64,000 bases of DNA from Nocardia asteroides (GTDB lineage: Bacteria > Actinomycetota > Actinomycetes > Mycobacteriales > Mycobacteriaceae), in contig NZ_LR134352.1 of NCBI RefSeq assembly GCF_900637185.1, positions 186,001 through 250,000 of the forward strand. Direction: 5' to 3'. The first letter of the stretch is position 1. Each line of letters opens with the position of its first letter. Below the pieces are notes generated by a model. The model had not been told where the DNA came from and made no database searches. It saw only the letters and a program-made list of their open reading frames with translations. This document shows positions 26,796 to 34,849 of the stretch, piece after piece. The position numbers were made by a program, and so were the translations under genes.

Positions 26796-27957
26796 GACCT
26801 GGGCGCCGACCGGCCGCACGGTCGCCACGATCTGCGCGGTCGGGATTCTCGTCGTCGGCCAGCTCTACGTGGTGCTGCCGGTGCTGGGCGAGCTGGCCGC
26901 GGGGTGGGGTACCTCCCGCACCGCGGCCACCTGGACCACCACCGCGTTCGGGCTGGCCTACGGCGCCGGGTTCCTGATCACCGGGCCGCTGTCGGATCGG
27001 TGGGGACGCAGGCCGGTGATCGTGGGCGGGCTCGCGGCGACCACGGTCTCCACACTGGTGGTGATCGCCGCGCCGACGCTCGGCGCCGGTCTGGCCGCCC
27101 GGGTGGCGCAGGGGCTCACCGCGTCGTTCTTCGCCCCGGCGGCCTTCGCCTACCTGGCCGAACGGATCGCGCCCGCGCGCCGCGTCTTCGCGCTGACCTG
27201 CCTGACCAGTTCGTTCCTCGCGGCGGGCGTGGTCGCGCAGGTACTGGCCCAGCTCGTCGACGGCGCGTTCGGCTGGCGGGCGGTCTTCGCCCTCGGCGCG
27301 GCGGGTTTCGCGGTCTCGGCGGTGGTGCTGCTGTTCGTGCTGGAACCGGGCAGGCCCGCGGCCGCGGCCTCGGCGGGCTCGGTCTTCACCGCCTTCGCGG
27401 CGCTGCTGCGCACCCCACGGCTGGTCCTGCTCTACCTGAGTTGCCTCGCGGTGCTCGGCTCGTTCGTCGGTATCTACACCGGCGTCCAGCTGACGCCACC
27501 CCACGGCATCGGCGCCGGCAGCACCGCGCTGCTCGTCCTGCGCGCCAGTGCGATTCCGGCCATGATCGCCGTCCCCGTGCTGGCCAACCGGCTGGCGGTG
27601 CTCGCGCCGGAGGCGCGGCTGATCAGCGCGTTGTCGGTGGCGGGTGGGTCGGTCGCGCTCACCGCCGTCCCGCTCGGCGGATTGTGGGTCGGTACCTGGC
27701 TTTTCGTGTTCGTCGCCGCCGTGGCCGTCGCCGCGCCCGCGGCGGTGCAGGCCATCGCCGCGCAGGCGGGTGCGGCCAGGGGCGCCGCCACCGCGCTGTA
27801 CACCTTCGCGCTGTTCCTCGGGGCGAGCGCGGGGCCGCAGCTGGCGAATCTGGTCGCGGGTCGCGGCTTCACCGCCGTGGCGCTGGCCATCGCCGCGCTG
27901 GGTGTCGCCGGGGCCGCGCTGGCCTTCGCGTCGACCCGCGTCGACGGGCCACGGTAA
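26767..27957 (+). CDS. MFS transporter (drug-exporter type)
   Basis: Twelve-helix major facilitator of 396 residues. Motif A between helices 2 and 3 reads GPLSDRWGRRPVI, typical of the DHA1 efflux group. It starts with GTG at 26767 inside the azoreductase gene (29-bp overlap); a GTG two codons on is also possible. Probably an exporter of hydrophobic compounds or of products of the neighbouring reductase; specificity unknown. Confidence 0.88.
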   Translation: MRVSSPATTETWAPTGRTVATICAVGILVVGQLYVVLPVLGELAAGWGTSRTAATWTTTAFGLAYGAGFLITGPLSDRWGRRPVIVGGLAATTVSTLVVIAAPTLGAGLAARVAQGLTASFFAPAAFAYLAERIAPARRVFALTCLTSSFLAAGVVAQVLAQLVDGAFGWRAVFALGAAGFAVSAVVLLFVLEPGRPAAAASAGSVFTAFAALLRTPRLVLLYLSCLAVLGSFVGIYTGVQLTPPHGIGAGSTALLVLRASAIPAMIAVPVLANRLAVLAPEARLISALSVAGGSVALTAVPLGGLWVGTWLFVFVAAVAVAAPAAVQAIAAQAGAARGAATALYTFALFLGASAGPQLANLVAGRGFTAVALAIAALGVAGAALAFASTRVDGPR

Positions 27958-27962
27958 GGGGT

Positions 27963-27977
27963 TGCCCGGGCCGGGCA
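27963..27977 (+). terminator. Weak dyad after MFS gene
   Basis: Inverted repeat tgcccgg-g-ccgggca six bases after the MFS stop codon. Possible terminator; the single-base loop and absent U-tract make this weak. Confidence 0.3.
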
Positions 27978-27996
27978 CGGCGACCATCCTTACCGG

Positions 27997-28503
27997 ATGA
28001 GCAGCAGGCCGGCGGAGATCGAGGCGTTCGTGGCATCGGCGCGCGCGTACTGCGCGGTCGTCGAAGGACTCGACGACGAGTGGGAACCGGCGGCACTGGC
28101 ACGCGCGATCGTGCCGGTGCTGGCGGATCTCGTCGCCGCGGGCTGCGCGCTGCCCAGGGTGGAGGCCACCTCGACCTCGGTCCCGGACTTCATCGACCAC
28201 GAGCGGTGGTATCGGCAGTTCACCCGCCTGAGCCAGGTGTTCGGCCGCGCCGACGTCTACTGGTCCAACCTGGACCTGACCGACCCGGCCACCGCCCAGG
28301 CCGGTGCCGGTTCGCTGGCCGACGACCTCACCGACATCTGGCGCGACCTGCGCCAGGGTCTCGATGCCATCGATACCGGTTCGGATTGGCACGATGTGGT
28401 GTTCGAATGGCGGCTGTCGTTTCTCGCGCACTGGGGCAGGCACGCGGTCGAGGCGCTGCGGCCCCTGCACGCGGCGCTGCGCGCGGACCTGTACCAGCGG
28501 TAG
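27997..28503 (+). CDS. DUF5063-family protein
   Basis: Soluble, acidic, mostly helical protein of 168 residues without signal peptide. It matches the DUF5063 pattern: an N-terminal helix pair (IEAFVASARAYCAVVE), a central WYRQFTRLSQVFGRADVYW, and a late DIWRDLRQGL followed by FEWRLSFLAHWGRHAVEAL. Function unknown. It is followed within 26 bases by another conserved hypothetical gene on the same strand, and the two may be co-transcribed. Confidence 0.75.
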   Translation: MSSRPAEIEAFVASARAYCAVVEGLDDEWEPAALARAIVPVLADLVAAGCALPRVEATSTSVPDFIDHERWYRQFTRLSQVFGRADVYWSNLDLTDPATAQAGAGSLADDLTDIWRDLRQGLDAIDTGSDWHDVVFEWRLSFLAHWGRHAVEALRPLHAALRADLYQR

Positions 28504-28528
28504 CCGCCCGCCTGGCATGCTCTCCGGC

Positions 28529-29344
28529 ATGAACGACGACGACATCGACTACGTGCGAGTGGTGTTCCGGCTGCCGGACGATCCCTCGGGCTGGCATGCG
28601 TTCGGCACCGAGCGGATGTGGGCGGTGCGGGTCGGCGAGTCGCGAGTCCGGTTGGACAACATCCCCTTTCACGCGCGCGATGTCGCCTGCGGTGATGTCG
28701 TCGCGGTCACCGCGGACGATGAGGGGACGCTGTGGGCGGGTGAGGTGGTCGAGCCGTCGGGGGCCTGCACCATCCGGGTCATCCCGGCCGAGGGCTGCCT
28801 GCGGGCCGAGGTGCGTCAAGCCGTGCTCGACGCGTTCGAGCCGCTCGGCGTCGACGGTGAGGGCAGCCGGATGGGACTGGTCGCGCTGAACGTGCCTGCG
28901 GGCAGCGATCTCGAAGAGGTCAGGGCCACCCTCGCCCAGGGCAGGGCCGACGGCCTGTGGTGCTACGACCTCGGCGCGGTCACCGAACAGTGGCGTGCCG
29001 CGGGACCCGCTCTCGCCGAGGATAATCCGAGTGATCCGCCGCCGGAGGCGTACGGGCTGGCCTTCCCCGAAGACCTCGCCGCGTGCGTCTACAACACCGT
29101 GGCGAGCGGGGAACGGCCCGCGCTGGTCGTGGTCCACGACGCCGACGGCGACTGGATCATCGGCGACGGTTCCGACGAGCCGCTCGACCCGGCGACCGCG
29201 TCGCTGCTGCACATCCAGCACGTGCTCGACAACGACTCCGCCGTCGCCGAACTGGCCGCGCTGCCACCGGGCAAGATCGCCTGGCGCGACCAGCCCGCCG
29301 ACCCGTGGACCATCGAGGACTTCGCCTATCCCGACGAGGAGTAG
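28529..29344 (+). CDS. DUF4265-domain protein
   Basis: Cytoplasmic protein of 271 residues, strongly acidic. Residues 1-150 fit DUF4265 (VVFRLPDDPSGWHAFGTERMW, then RVRLDNIPFHARDVACGDVV). The C-terminal half (about 170-271) is a separate unassigned segment rich in Asp/Glu. The start is ATG 28529; an ATG four codons earlier is possible. No catalytic motif is evident. It may act with the DUF5063 neighbour. Confidence 0.72.
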   Translation: MNDDDIDYVRVVFRLPDDPSGWHAFGTERMWAVRVGESRVRLDNIPFHARDVACGDVVAVTADDEGTLWAGEVVEPSGACTIRVIPAEGCLRAEVRQAVLDAFEPLGVDGEGSRMGLVALNVPAGSDLEEVRATLAQGRADGLWCYDLGAVTEQWRAAGPALAEDNPSDPPPEAYGLAFPEDLAACVYNTVASGERPALVVVHDADGDWIIGDGSDEPLDPATASLLHIQHVLDNDSAVAELAALPPGKIAWRDQPADPWTIEDFAYPDEE

Positions 29345-29345
29345 G

Positions 29346-30029
29346 TCACAGCAGCGCGGCGACCTTCTTCGCGGTCTTCTTGGCCGAGCCCGGGTTCTGT
29401 CCGGTCACCAAATTGCCGTCGACCACCGCGTAGGAGACGAAGGGCAGCAACGCCTTCTCGTAGTGGGCGCCACGCTTCTTGACCTCCTCCTCGGCGTTGT
29501 AGGGCACGAGCTTGTCCACCCGCGCCAGTACCTCCTCCTGCCAGGCGAATCCGGTGAGCTTGCGCCCGGCGACCAGGTAGGAACCGTCGGACAGCTTGGT
29601 GTTGAGCAGGCCGCAGTACCCGTGGCAGACCGAGGACACGATGCCGCCGCGTTCGAAGATCTCGCGGGTGATGCGTTGCAGGCCTTCGCTGTCGGGGAAG
29701 TCGTACATCACCGCGTGCCCGCCGGTGAAGTAGATGGCGTCGTAGTCGGCGGAGTCGATGTCGGCCGGGGCGGCGGTGTTCGCCAGCAGCGCCATCCGGG
29801 CCGGATCGGCGCGCCAGGCCTTGGCCGTCTTGTCGTAGCTGGGGAACTCGAGCGAGCGCGGTTCCAGCGGCACGGCGCCGCCGGCCGGGCTGACCAGGGT
29901 CTGCTCGAAGCCGTGCTCGGCGAAGACGTGCCAGGCGTGGGTGAGCTCGGACAACCACAGCCCGGTCTCGTGCGACGGATCATCGTAGTGTCCGACATTG
30001 GTGACGACGTTCAAGATGCGCTTGGTCAT
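29346..30029 (-). CDS. DJ-1/PfpI superfamily protein (type 1 glutamine amidotransferase fold)
   Basis: Hsp31-like class I amidotransferase-fold protein, 227 residues. The nucleophile elbow SSVCHGYCGLLN carries the conserved Cys followed by His, and the Glu position near the N-terminus is in DDPSHETGLWLSEL. These features fit Hsp31-type glyoxalase III/deglycase or chaperone proteins, so protection against reactive aldehydes is plausible. It lies downstream of an aldehyde dehydrogenase on the same strand, 50 bp away, possibly the same transcript. Confidence 0.85.
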   Translation of the reverse strand: MTKRILNVVTNVGHYDDPSHETGLWLSELTHAWHVFAEHGFEQTLVSPAGGAVPLEPRSLEFPSYDKTAKAWRADPARMALLANTAAPADIDSADYDAIYFTGGHAVMYDFPDSEGLQRITREIFERGGIVSSVCHGYCGLLNTKLSDGSYLVAGRKLTGFAWQEEVLARVDKLVPYNAEEEVKKRGAHYEKALLPFVSYAVVDGNLVTGQNPGSAKKTAKKVAALL

Positions 30030-30079
30030 GCGTGCTCTTCCTTCGTGCGTCGTTGGTGCAGGTCAGGCGGCCGTGCTAC

Positions 30080-31660
30080 TCAGTGTGCGCCCACCAGCTT
30101 CAGGGTGCGCAGGGCGAGGGTCATGATCCGCGACCAGCGCTCGTGGCTCACGCCGCGCGGCGGGCTGAACCCTCGCAGCCGCTGCTGGGCGACGGTCTGC
30201 GCCTCGGTGTACTTCAGCAGCCCGTCGGCGCCGTGCCGACGGCCGAGACCGGAGTCGCCCATGCCGCCCATCGGCGCGTCGACACTGCCCCACGCGGCGG
30301 CGAAGGCCTCGTTCACATTGACCGTGCCCGCGTGCAAGCGCGCCGCGACCGCCCGGCCCTTGGCACCGTCGCGGGACCAGACGCTGGCATTGAGCCCGTA
30401 GGTGGTGTCGTTGGCCAGCGCGATGGCCTCCTCGACATCGCGGTACGGGTAGATCGACACCACCGGGCCGAAGGTCTCCTGGGCGAACAGGGTCATCTCC
30501 GGAGTGACGTCGGTCAGGATGGTCGGCTCGTGGAACAGCGGGCCCAGATCCGGACGCGCCTTGCCGCCCGCCAGGACGGTCGCGCCCTTGGCGACGGCGT
30601 CGGCGATGTGCGCGGTGACGGTCGCCAGCTGCGCGGTATTGGTCAGCGAGCCCACGTCGACGGAGAAGTCGTAGGCCGCGCCGAGGCGCAGCTTCCCGGT
30701 GCGCTCGACGAAGGCCGCCACGAACTCGTCGCGGATCTCCTCGGCCACATACAGCCGCTCGATCGACACGCACAGCTGACCCGCCGACGGGAAGCACGCG
30801 GCGACGGCGCCGTCGGCGGCGCGCGCGATATCGGCGTCGGCGAGCACCACCATGGCGTTCTTGCCGCCGAGCTCGAGCGAGGCGCCGATCAGCCGCTCCC
30901 CCGCGTCGCGGGCGATCCGCCGTCCGCTGGCGGTGGAGCCGGTGAACATCAGGTAGTCGCCACCGGCGATGAGGGCGTCGCCGATCGAGCTGCCCCGGCC
31001 GACCACCATCTGCCAGACGTCGGCGGGCAGACCCGCCTCGCGCATCAGGTCCAGGGCCCACAGCGCGGTCAGCGCGGTCTGCGTGTCCGGCTTCTGCACC
31101 ACGGCATTACCGGCCATCAGCGCCGGGATGGCGTCGCCGGCGGCCATGCTGAGCGGATAGTTCCACGGCGAGATCACCGTGACCACACCCTTCGGGTGAC
31201 GCAGCTCGGTGGTGTGGGTCAGCACCGGGATGGCGCCGCGCCGCCGCCTCGGCGCGAGCAGGCGCGCTGCGGTGCGGGCGTAGTAGCGGGCGGTGATGGC
31301 GATGTCGGTGACCTCGAGGAAGGCGTCGCGGCGGGTCTTGCCGCTCTCGGCCTGCATCAGGTCGAGCGCTTCGTTCCTGCGGTCGAGCACCAGATCGTGG
31401 AACCGCAACAGGATTCGCTCGCGCTCCTCGACGGGGACCTGGGCCCAGCGGAGCTGTGCCCGCCGCGCGCGGGCGAACGCCTCGGCGACATCCGCGGGTG
31501 TGGAGACCGGGAACTCGGCGAGCGCGAGCCCGGTGTACGGGGCCGTCGTCGTGGCGCGGGCCGCGTCCGGCGCGGCCGCGACGAGCGAGGTCAGCCGATC
31601 GACGACAGCGCCGGTGATGGTGGCGGGCAGGCCCGCGCCGCGGACTTCGATGGTGGTCAT
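30080..31660 (-). CDS. gabD2: Succinic semialdehyde dehydrogenase-type aldehyde dehydrogenase
   Basis: NAD(P)-dependent aldehyde dehydrogenase of 526 residues, closest in layout to mycobacterial GabD2. The chosen start is the ATG at 31660, which overlaps the stop of the upstream decarboxylase-like gene (ATGA). Catalytic residues are present: Glu in LELGGKN and Cys in AGQLCVSIERLYV, with SPWNYPLS for cofactor binding. Exact substrate is unproven. Together with the decarboxylase-like gene and the divergent Old Yellow Enzyme it forms a locus governed by four repeated operators. Confidence 0.88.
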   Translation of the reverse strand: MTTIEVRGAGLPATITGAVVDRLTSLVAAAPDAARATTTAPYTGLALAEFPVSTPADVAEAFARARRAQLRWAQVPVEERERILLRFHDLVLDRRNEALDLMQAESGKTRRDAFLEVTDIAITARYYARTAARLLAPRRRRGAIPVLTHTTELRHPKGVVTVISPWNYPLSMAAGDAIPALMAGNAVVQKPDTQTALTALWALDLMREAGLPADVWQMVVGRGSSIGDALIAGGDYLMFTGSTASGRRIARDAGERLIGASLELGGKNAMVVLADADIARAADGAVAACFPSAGQLCVSIERLYVAEEIRDEFVAAFVERTGKLRLGAAYDFSVDVGSLTNTAQLATVTAHIADAVAKGATVLAGGKARPDLGPLFHEPTILTDVTPEMTLFAQETFGPVVSIYPYRDVEEAIALANDTTYGLNASVWSRDGAKGRAVAARLHAGTVNVNEAFAAAWGSVDAPMGGMGDSGLGRRHGADGLLKYTEAQTVAQQRLRGFSPPRGVSHERWSRIMTLALRTLKLVGAH

Positions 31661-32586
31661 CGCCGACCTCCGCCGGGGTTGCGCACCGAGGTGGGGACGG
31701 GCATGTGCAGGGCGTTCTGGCCCTCGGTCATGACGTCGAGCTGGATGGTCCGCATCGGCTTCAGCGAGCGGATGTCGTCGGCGACCCGGCCGGTGCCGAG
31801 CTGGAGCTCGATGCCGCGGGGCAGCCGGGCGGTGCCGGTCGCCAGCGCGTTGGTCTGGCTCAGTGTCGAATGCCAGGCGCCGCCGATGGTGGTGTAGGAG
31901 GTCAGGCTCGAAACCCGTTCGCCCGAGGCGTGTTCGGTCTGGCGCGGGGTGCGGGCCGAGAAGCTCACGTCGGTGCCGCCGTCGGCATTGCGGACCAGGG
32001 CGCTGGTGCGCTGCGCGTCGATGTCGACGTCGATGCCGGTGACCCACTTGGGGAAGCCGTAGCCGTCGTGGCCGCGCACCTGGGCGATGTCGCTGGTGAC
32101 GGGCAGCGAGAGCACGTAGGAGTACAGGTGCTCGTTCTTCAATCCGGCGAGCAGGTCGACGAGCCCGAGCCCGCCGTGCCGGGCCGGCTTGACCGCGATA
32201 CCCACGGCGGCCTCGGTGTAGAAGTCGATGTCGCACACGTCGTAGCGGAAGAACATCACCGAGACCAGGCCGAGGCCCGGCGCCGGCTCGAGCGGATCCA
32301 GCTCCCGCGGCAGCCGGGAGCGGATCGCCTTGGCCGGGGCGAGCATCGTCAGGCGCGCGGTCGAGATCCGGTAGTAGAAGTTCGGCGTCCAGGTGGGGCC
32401 GATGGGTGAGTCGACCCGCGCTTTGGGCAGCCGCCGGAAGAAGTCGACGCCGGGCACCCGTGGGTCGGCAGCGACCGCGTCCAGGTCGGTGTCCATCCGG
32501 TAGCGGTCGTACAGGCCGCCCTTCGGCACCTCGACCGCGCGGCCGCCCAGGTCGACTGTGACCGACTCCTGCATGGTCGGAGCCAT
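31657..32586 (-). CDS. Acetoacetate decarboxylase-family protein
   Basis: Protein of 309 residues of the acetoacetate decarboxylase (ADC) superfamily. The core motif GHDGYGFPKW with the Schiff-base-region Lys and the preceding MFFRYDVCDI strand support this. The start is ATG 32586 with AGGAGG upstream; a longer frame would run through the operator region. Stand-alone ADC-like proteins of actinobacteria may be decarboxylases, aldolases or dehydratases, so the reaction cannot be named. First gene of a two-gene unit with the aldehyde dehydrogenase. Confidence 0.82.
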   Translation of the reverse strand: MAPTMQESVTVDLGGRAVEVPKGGLYDRYRMDTDLDAVAADPRVPGVDFFRRLPKARVDSPIGPTWTPNFYYRISTARLTMLAPAKAIRSRLPRELDPLEPAPGLGLVSVMFFRYDVCDIDFYTEAAVGIAVKPARHGGLGLVDLLAGLKNEHLYSYVLSLPVTSDIAQVRGHDGYGFPKWVTGIDVDIDAQRTSALVRNADGGTDVSFSARTPRQTEHASGERVSSLTSYTTIGGAWHSTLSQTNALATGTARLPRGIELQLGTGRVADDIRSLKPMRTIQLDVMTEGQNALHMPVPTSVRNPGGGRR

Positions 32587-32600
32587 GCGCACCTCCTGAA

Positions 32601-32617
32601 TGTTTACGTTGCTTACA
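32601..32617. promoter_or_regulatory. Operator copy 1 (17 bp)
   Basis: tgtttacgttgcttaca. Read on the minus strand this is TGTAAGC-AAC-GTAAACA, a 7-3-7 dyad-like site next to the ADC-like start. One of four related sites in this intergenic region. Confidence 0.65.
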
Positions 32618-32637
32618 TCGGCGAGCGTAGGCCCACA

Positions 32638-32654
32638 TGTAAGCGCTGTCAACA
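32638..32654. promoter_or_regulatory. Operator copy 2 (17 bp)
   Basis: TGTAAGC-GCT-GTCAACA on the plus strand, identical to copy 4 outside the three-base spacer. Confidence 0.68.
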
Positions 32655-32691
32655 CCTGCGGATCGGCGTGACGACAGCCACCCCTCAATCA

Positions 32692-32708
32692 AGTTGACAC
32701 CGCTAACA
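32692..32708. promoter_or_regulatory. Operator copy 3 (17 bp)
   Basis: Minus strand TGTTAGC-GGT-GTCAACT, the same 7-3-7 pattern with two changes relative to copy 4. Confidence 0.62.
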
Positions 32709-32724
32709 CTCGTTCCCAGGCTCA

Positions 32725-32741
32725 TGTAAGCAACGTCAACA
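32725..32741. promoter_or_regulatory. Operator copy 4 (17 bp)
   Basis: TGTAAGC-AAC-GTCAACA on the plus strand, 20 bases before the Old Yellow Enzyme start codon, positioned to block its promoter. Confidence 0.68.
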
Positions 32742-32761
32742 TACCGTGTTCAGGAGCAGCG

Positions 32762-34015
32762 ATGTCATCCACAGTTCTCTCGTCACCGGTCTTCACGCCG
32801 TTCACACTTCCCAACGGCGCCGTCCTGCCGAATCGGCTCGCCAAGGCGGCCATGGAGGAGAACATGGCCGCGCCGGGGCAGCTGCCCGATGCCTCGCTTT
32901 TCCGCCTCTACCAGCGATGGAGCGAGGGCGGGGTGGGCCTGATCATCACCGGCAACGTCATGGTGCACGCGCAGGCACTGACCGGGCCGGGTGGTGTCGT
33001 CCTCGACGCGGAGTCGCCGCTGGAGCCGTTCCGCGAGTGGGCCGCCGCGGCCAAGAGCGGTGGGTCGCGGGTGTGGATGCAGATCAACCATCCCGGCAGG
33101 CAGGTGCGGGCCGACATGCCGGGCGTGGCGTGGGGGCCGTCGGCGATTCGCGTCGATGTCGGCAAGAACAGCAAGATGTTCGCCGAGCCGGACGAGATGA
33201 CGGCCCAGCAGATCATGGCGACGGTGGAACGCTTCGCGGTGACGGCGCGGCGGGCCGAGGAGGCCGGATTCGACGGTGTCGAGGTGCATGCCGCGCACGG
33301 CTATCTGCTCTCACAGTTCCTGTCACCGCTGGCCAATCGGCGTACCGACCGATGGGGCGGCAGCCTGGAGAACCGGGCGCGGCTGCTGCTCGACATCGTG
33401 GCCGCGGTGCGCGCGGCGGTGTCGCCCGGCTTCGCCGTCGCGGTGAAGCTGAATTCGGCCGACTTCCAGCGCGGCGGGTTCGACGCCGACGACGCCGCGA
33501 CCGTCATCGGACTGCTGGCCCCGCTGGGTGTCGACGTCGTCGAACTCTCCGGCGGCAGTTACGAAGCGCCCGCCATGACCGGCCAGGCCGGCGACGAGCG
33601 GTCCCGCAGCCGCGAGGCCTATTTCCTCACCCTCGCCGAGGAACTGGCCGCGACCAGCCCCGTGCCGCTGATGCTCACCGGCGGCGTGGTCCGCCGTCCG
33701 GTCGCCGAGGAAGTCCTGGCGGGCGGCGTCGAACTGGTCGGCATGGGCAGCGCCTTGGCCGTCGACCCCGACCTCCCCAACACCTGGCGCCGAGACCCCA
33801 CCGCCCGGATCACCCTCCCCCCGGTCACCATCGCCGACAAAGCCGTCGCCTCCGCGGCGAGCATGGCCCGCATCCGCAGGCAACTGCGCCGCCTCGGCGC
33901 GGGCCGCCCCACCCGCCCCACCATCAACCCCAAACTCGCCCTCCTACAGGAAACCCTCCTCCAACGCCGAGCCCTCCGCCACTACCGAACCTGGCTCGCC
34001 ACTCGCTCCTCCTGA
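32762..34015 (+). CDS. Old Yellow Enzyme-family NADH:flavin oxidoreductase
   Basis: FMN-dependent ene-reductase-like TIM barrel of 417 residues. Typical features are FTPFTLPNGAVLPNRLAKAAM at the N-terminus, IITGNVMV, the active-site AAHGYLLSQFLSP near residue 180, and GGSLENRARL. There is no added Fe-S/FAD domain, so it is the simple OYE class. It is divergent from the ADC-like/aldehyde dehydrogenase pair with a shared operator array, so the three genes likely form a catabolic or detoxification pathway for an unsaturated carbonyl compound (inference). Confidence 0.9.
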   Translation: MSSTVLSSPVFTPFTLPNGAVLPNRLAKAAMEENMAAPGQLPDASLFRLYQRWSEGGVGLIITGNVMVHAQALTGPGGVVLDAESPLEPFREWAAAAKSGGSRVWMQINHPGRQVRADMPGVAWGPSAIRVDVGKNSKMFAEPDEMTAQQIMATVERFAVTARRAEEAGFDGVEVHAAHGYLLSQFLSPLANRRTDRWGGSLENRARLLLDIVAAVRAAVSPGFAVAVKLNSADFQRGGFDADDAATVIGLLAPLGVDVVELSGGSYEAPAMTGQAGDERSRSREAYFLTLAEELAATSPVPLMLTGGVVRRPVAEEVLAGGVELVGMGSALAVDPDLPNTWRRDPTARITLPPVTIADKAVASAASMARIRRQLRRLGAGRPTRPTINPKLALLQETLLQRRALRHYRTWLATRSS

Positions 34016-34081
34016 TCCACGATCGACGGCAGCAGGAACCGAACACAGCGCAGGGCAGGTGCAGCAATATGACAATTTGGT

Positions 34082-34087
34082 TATACT
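34082..34087 (+). promoter_or_regulatory. -10 box for toxin-antitoxin transcript
   Basis: TATACT lies eight bases before the GTG at 34095, so transcription would begin at or next to the start codon (leaderless mRNA). The flanking tatgac-N6-gttata (34068-34085) is a near-perfect dyad that could be the antitoxin operator. No good -35 box was found. Confidence 0.5.
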
Positions 34088-34094
34088 GAGCCAG

Positions 34095-34463
34095 GTGACC
34101 TGGGAGATTGTCCTGCATCCGGAGGTGGAGTCATGGTTCTTGGCAATCTGCGGCACGGACCCCGAGACGGGTGACCTGATCGAGCGGGCAATCGATCACC
34201 TCGCATCGGAAGGACCGAGCCTGGGCCGACCGCTGGTCGACCGCATCAAAGGCAGCCGATATCACAATATGAAGGAGTTACGGCCGGCCTCGACCGGCAC
34301 GACCGAGGTCCGGATACTGTTCGCCTTCGACCCCGCCCGTGCCGCTGCGATGCTGGTGGCCGGGGACAAATCCAATTTCTGGCAGGGTTGGTACAGCGAG
34401 GCGATACCGCTGGCCGACAAACGCTTCACCGAGCACCTGGAAGCGTTGAAGGAGCAGTCATGA
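34095..34463 (+). CDS. RelE/HigB-type toxin
   Basis: Small basic-acidic protein (122 residues from GTG 34095; the frame is open from 34059). The sequence VTWEIVLHPEVESWF, central GRPLVDRIKGSRYHNMKELRP, and VRILFAFDPARAAAMLVAGDK match the RelE/HigB toxin superfamily, whose members cleave mRNA on the ribosome. GTG 34095 is preferred because the TATACT box lies eight bases upstream. The stop overlaps the antitoxin ATG (ATGA), and the toxin-first order is typical of HigBA. Confidence 0.85.
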   Translation: MTWEIVLHPEVESWFLAICGTDPETGDLIERAIDHLASEGPSLGRPLVDRIKGSRYHNMKELRPASTGTTEVRILFAFDPARAAAMLVAGDKSNFWQGWYSEAIPLADKRFTEHLEALKEQS

Positions 34464-34792
34464 GCACCGAATTCAGCAAGTGGACCGACGTCAAAGCCAG
34501 GGCCCGGCAGCAGGATCCGAGGTCGGAAGCGGAGCAGACGGCAGGCGCGCTTCGCGCGGACGAGCGCCACGAGTCGTACCTGCGCGGACATCAGCTCGCG
34601 GAAATTCGCAAAGCCATGGGAATGACCCAGGTGGCGCTCGCCGAAGCCCTCGGAGTCACACAGGCACGGGTGTCGAAGATCGAGCGAGGCGAGATCTCGG
34701 GGATAGACGCGATTCGGGCGTATGTGACCGCACTCGGCGGATCGGTCGATGTGGTCGTGCGGCTTGGCGATCGGACCTGGAACGTAGCCTGA
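34460..34792 (+). CDS. XRE-family antitoxin (HigA-like)
   Basis: DNA-binding antitoxin of 110 residues with an AGGAG ribosome site at the end of the toxin gene. The Cro/C1 HTH reads LAEIRKAMGMTQVALAEALGVTQARVSKIERGE. The N-terminal 50 residues are charged and probably wrap the toxin. It should repress its own promoter, likely through the dyad around 34068-34085. Confidence 0.87.
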   Translation: MSTEFSKWTDVKARARQQDPRSEAEQTAGALRADERHESYLRGHQLAEIRKAMGMTQVALAEALGVTQARVSKIERGEISGIDAIRAYVTALGGSVDVVVRLGDRTWNVA

Positions 34793-34805
34793 TTCAGCAG
34801 CCGGC

Positions 34806-34844
34806 GGCCGGGCTCGACGGAGACTGACCATCTCGAGCCCGGCC
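34806..34844. terminator. Bidirectional hairpin terminator
   Basis: Perfect 12-bp stem (ggccgggctcga with tcgagcccggcc) with a 15-base loop, between the convergent antitoxin gene and the minus-strand gene ending at 34850. Confidence 0.72.
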
Positions 34845-34849
34845 GACGA

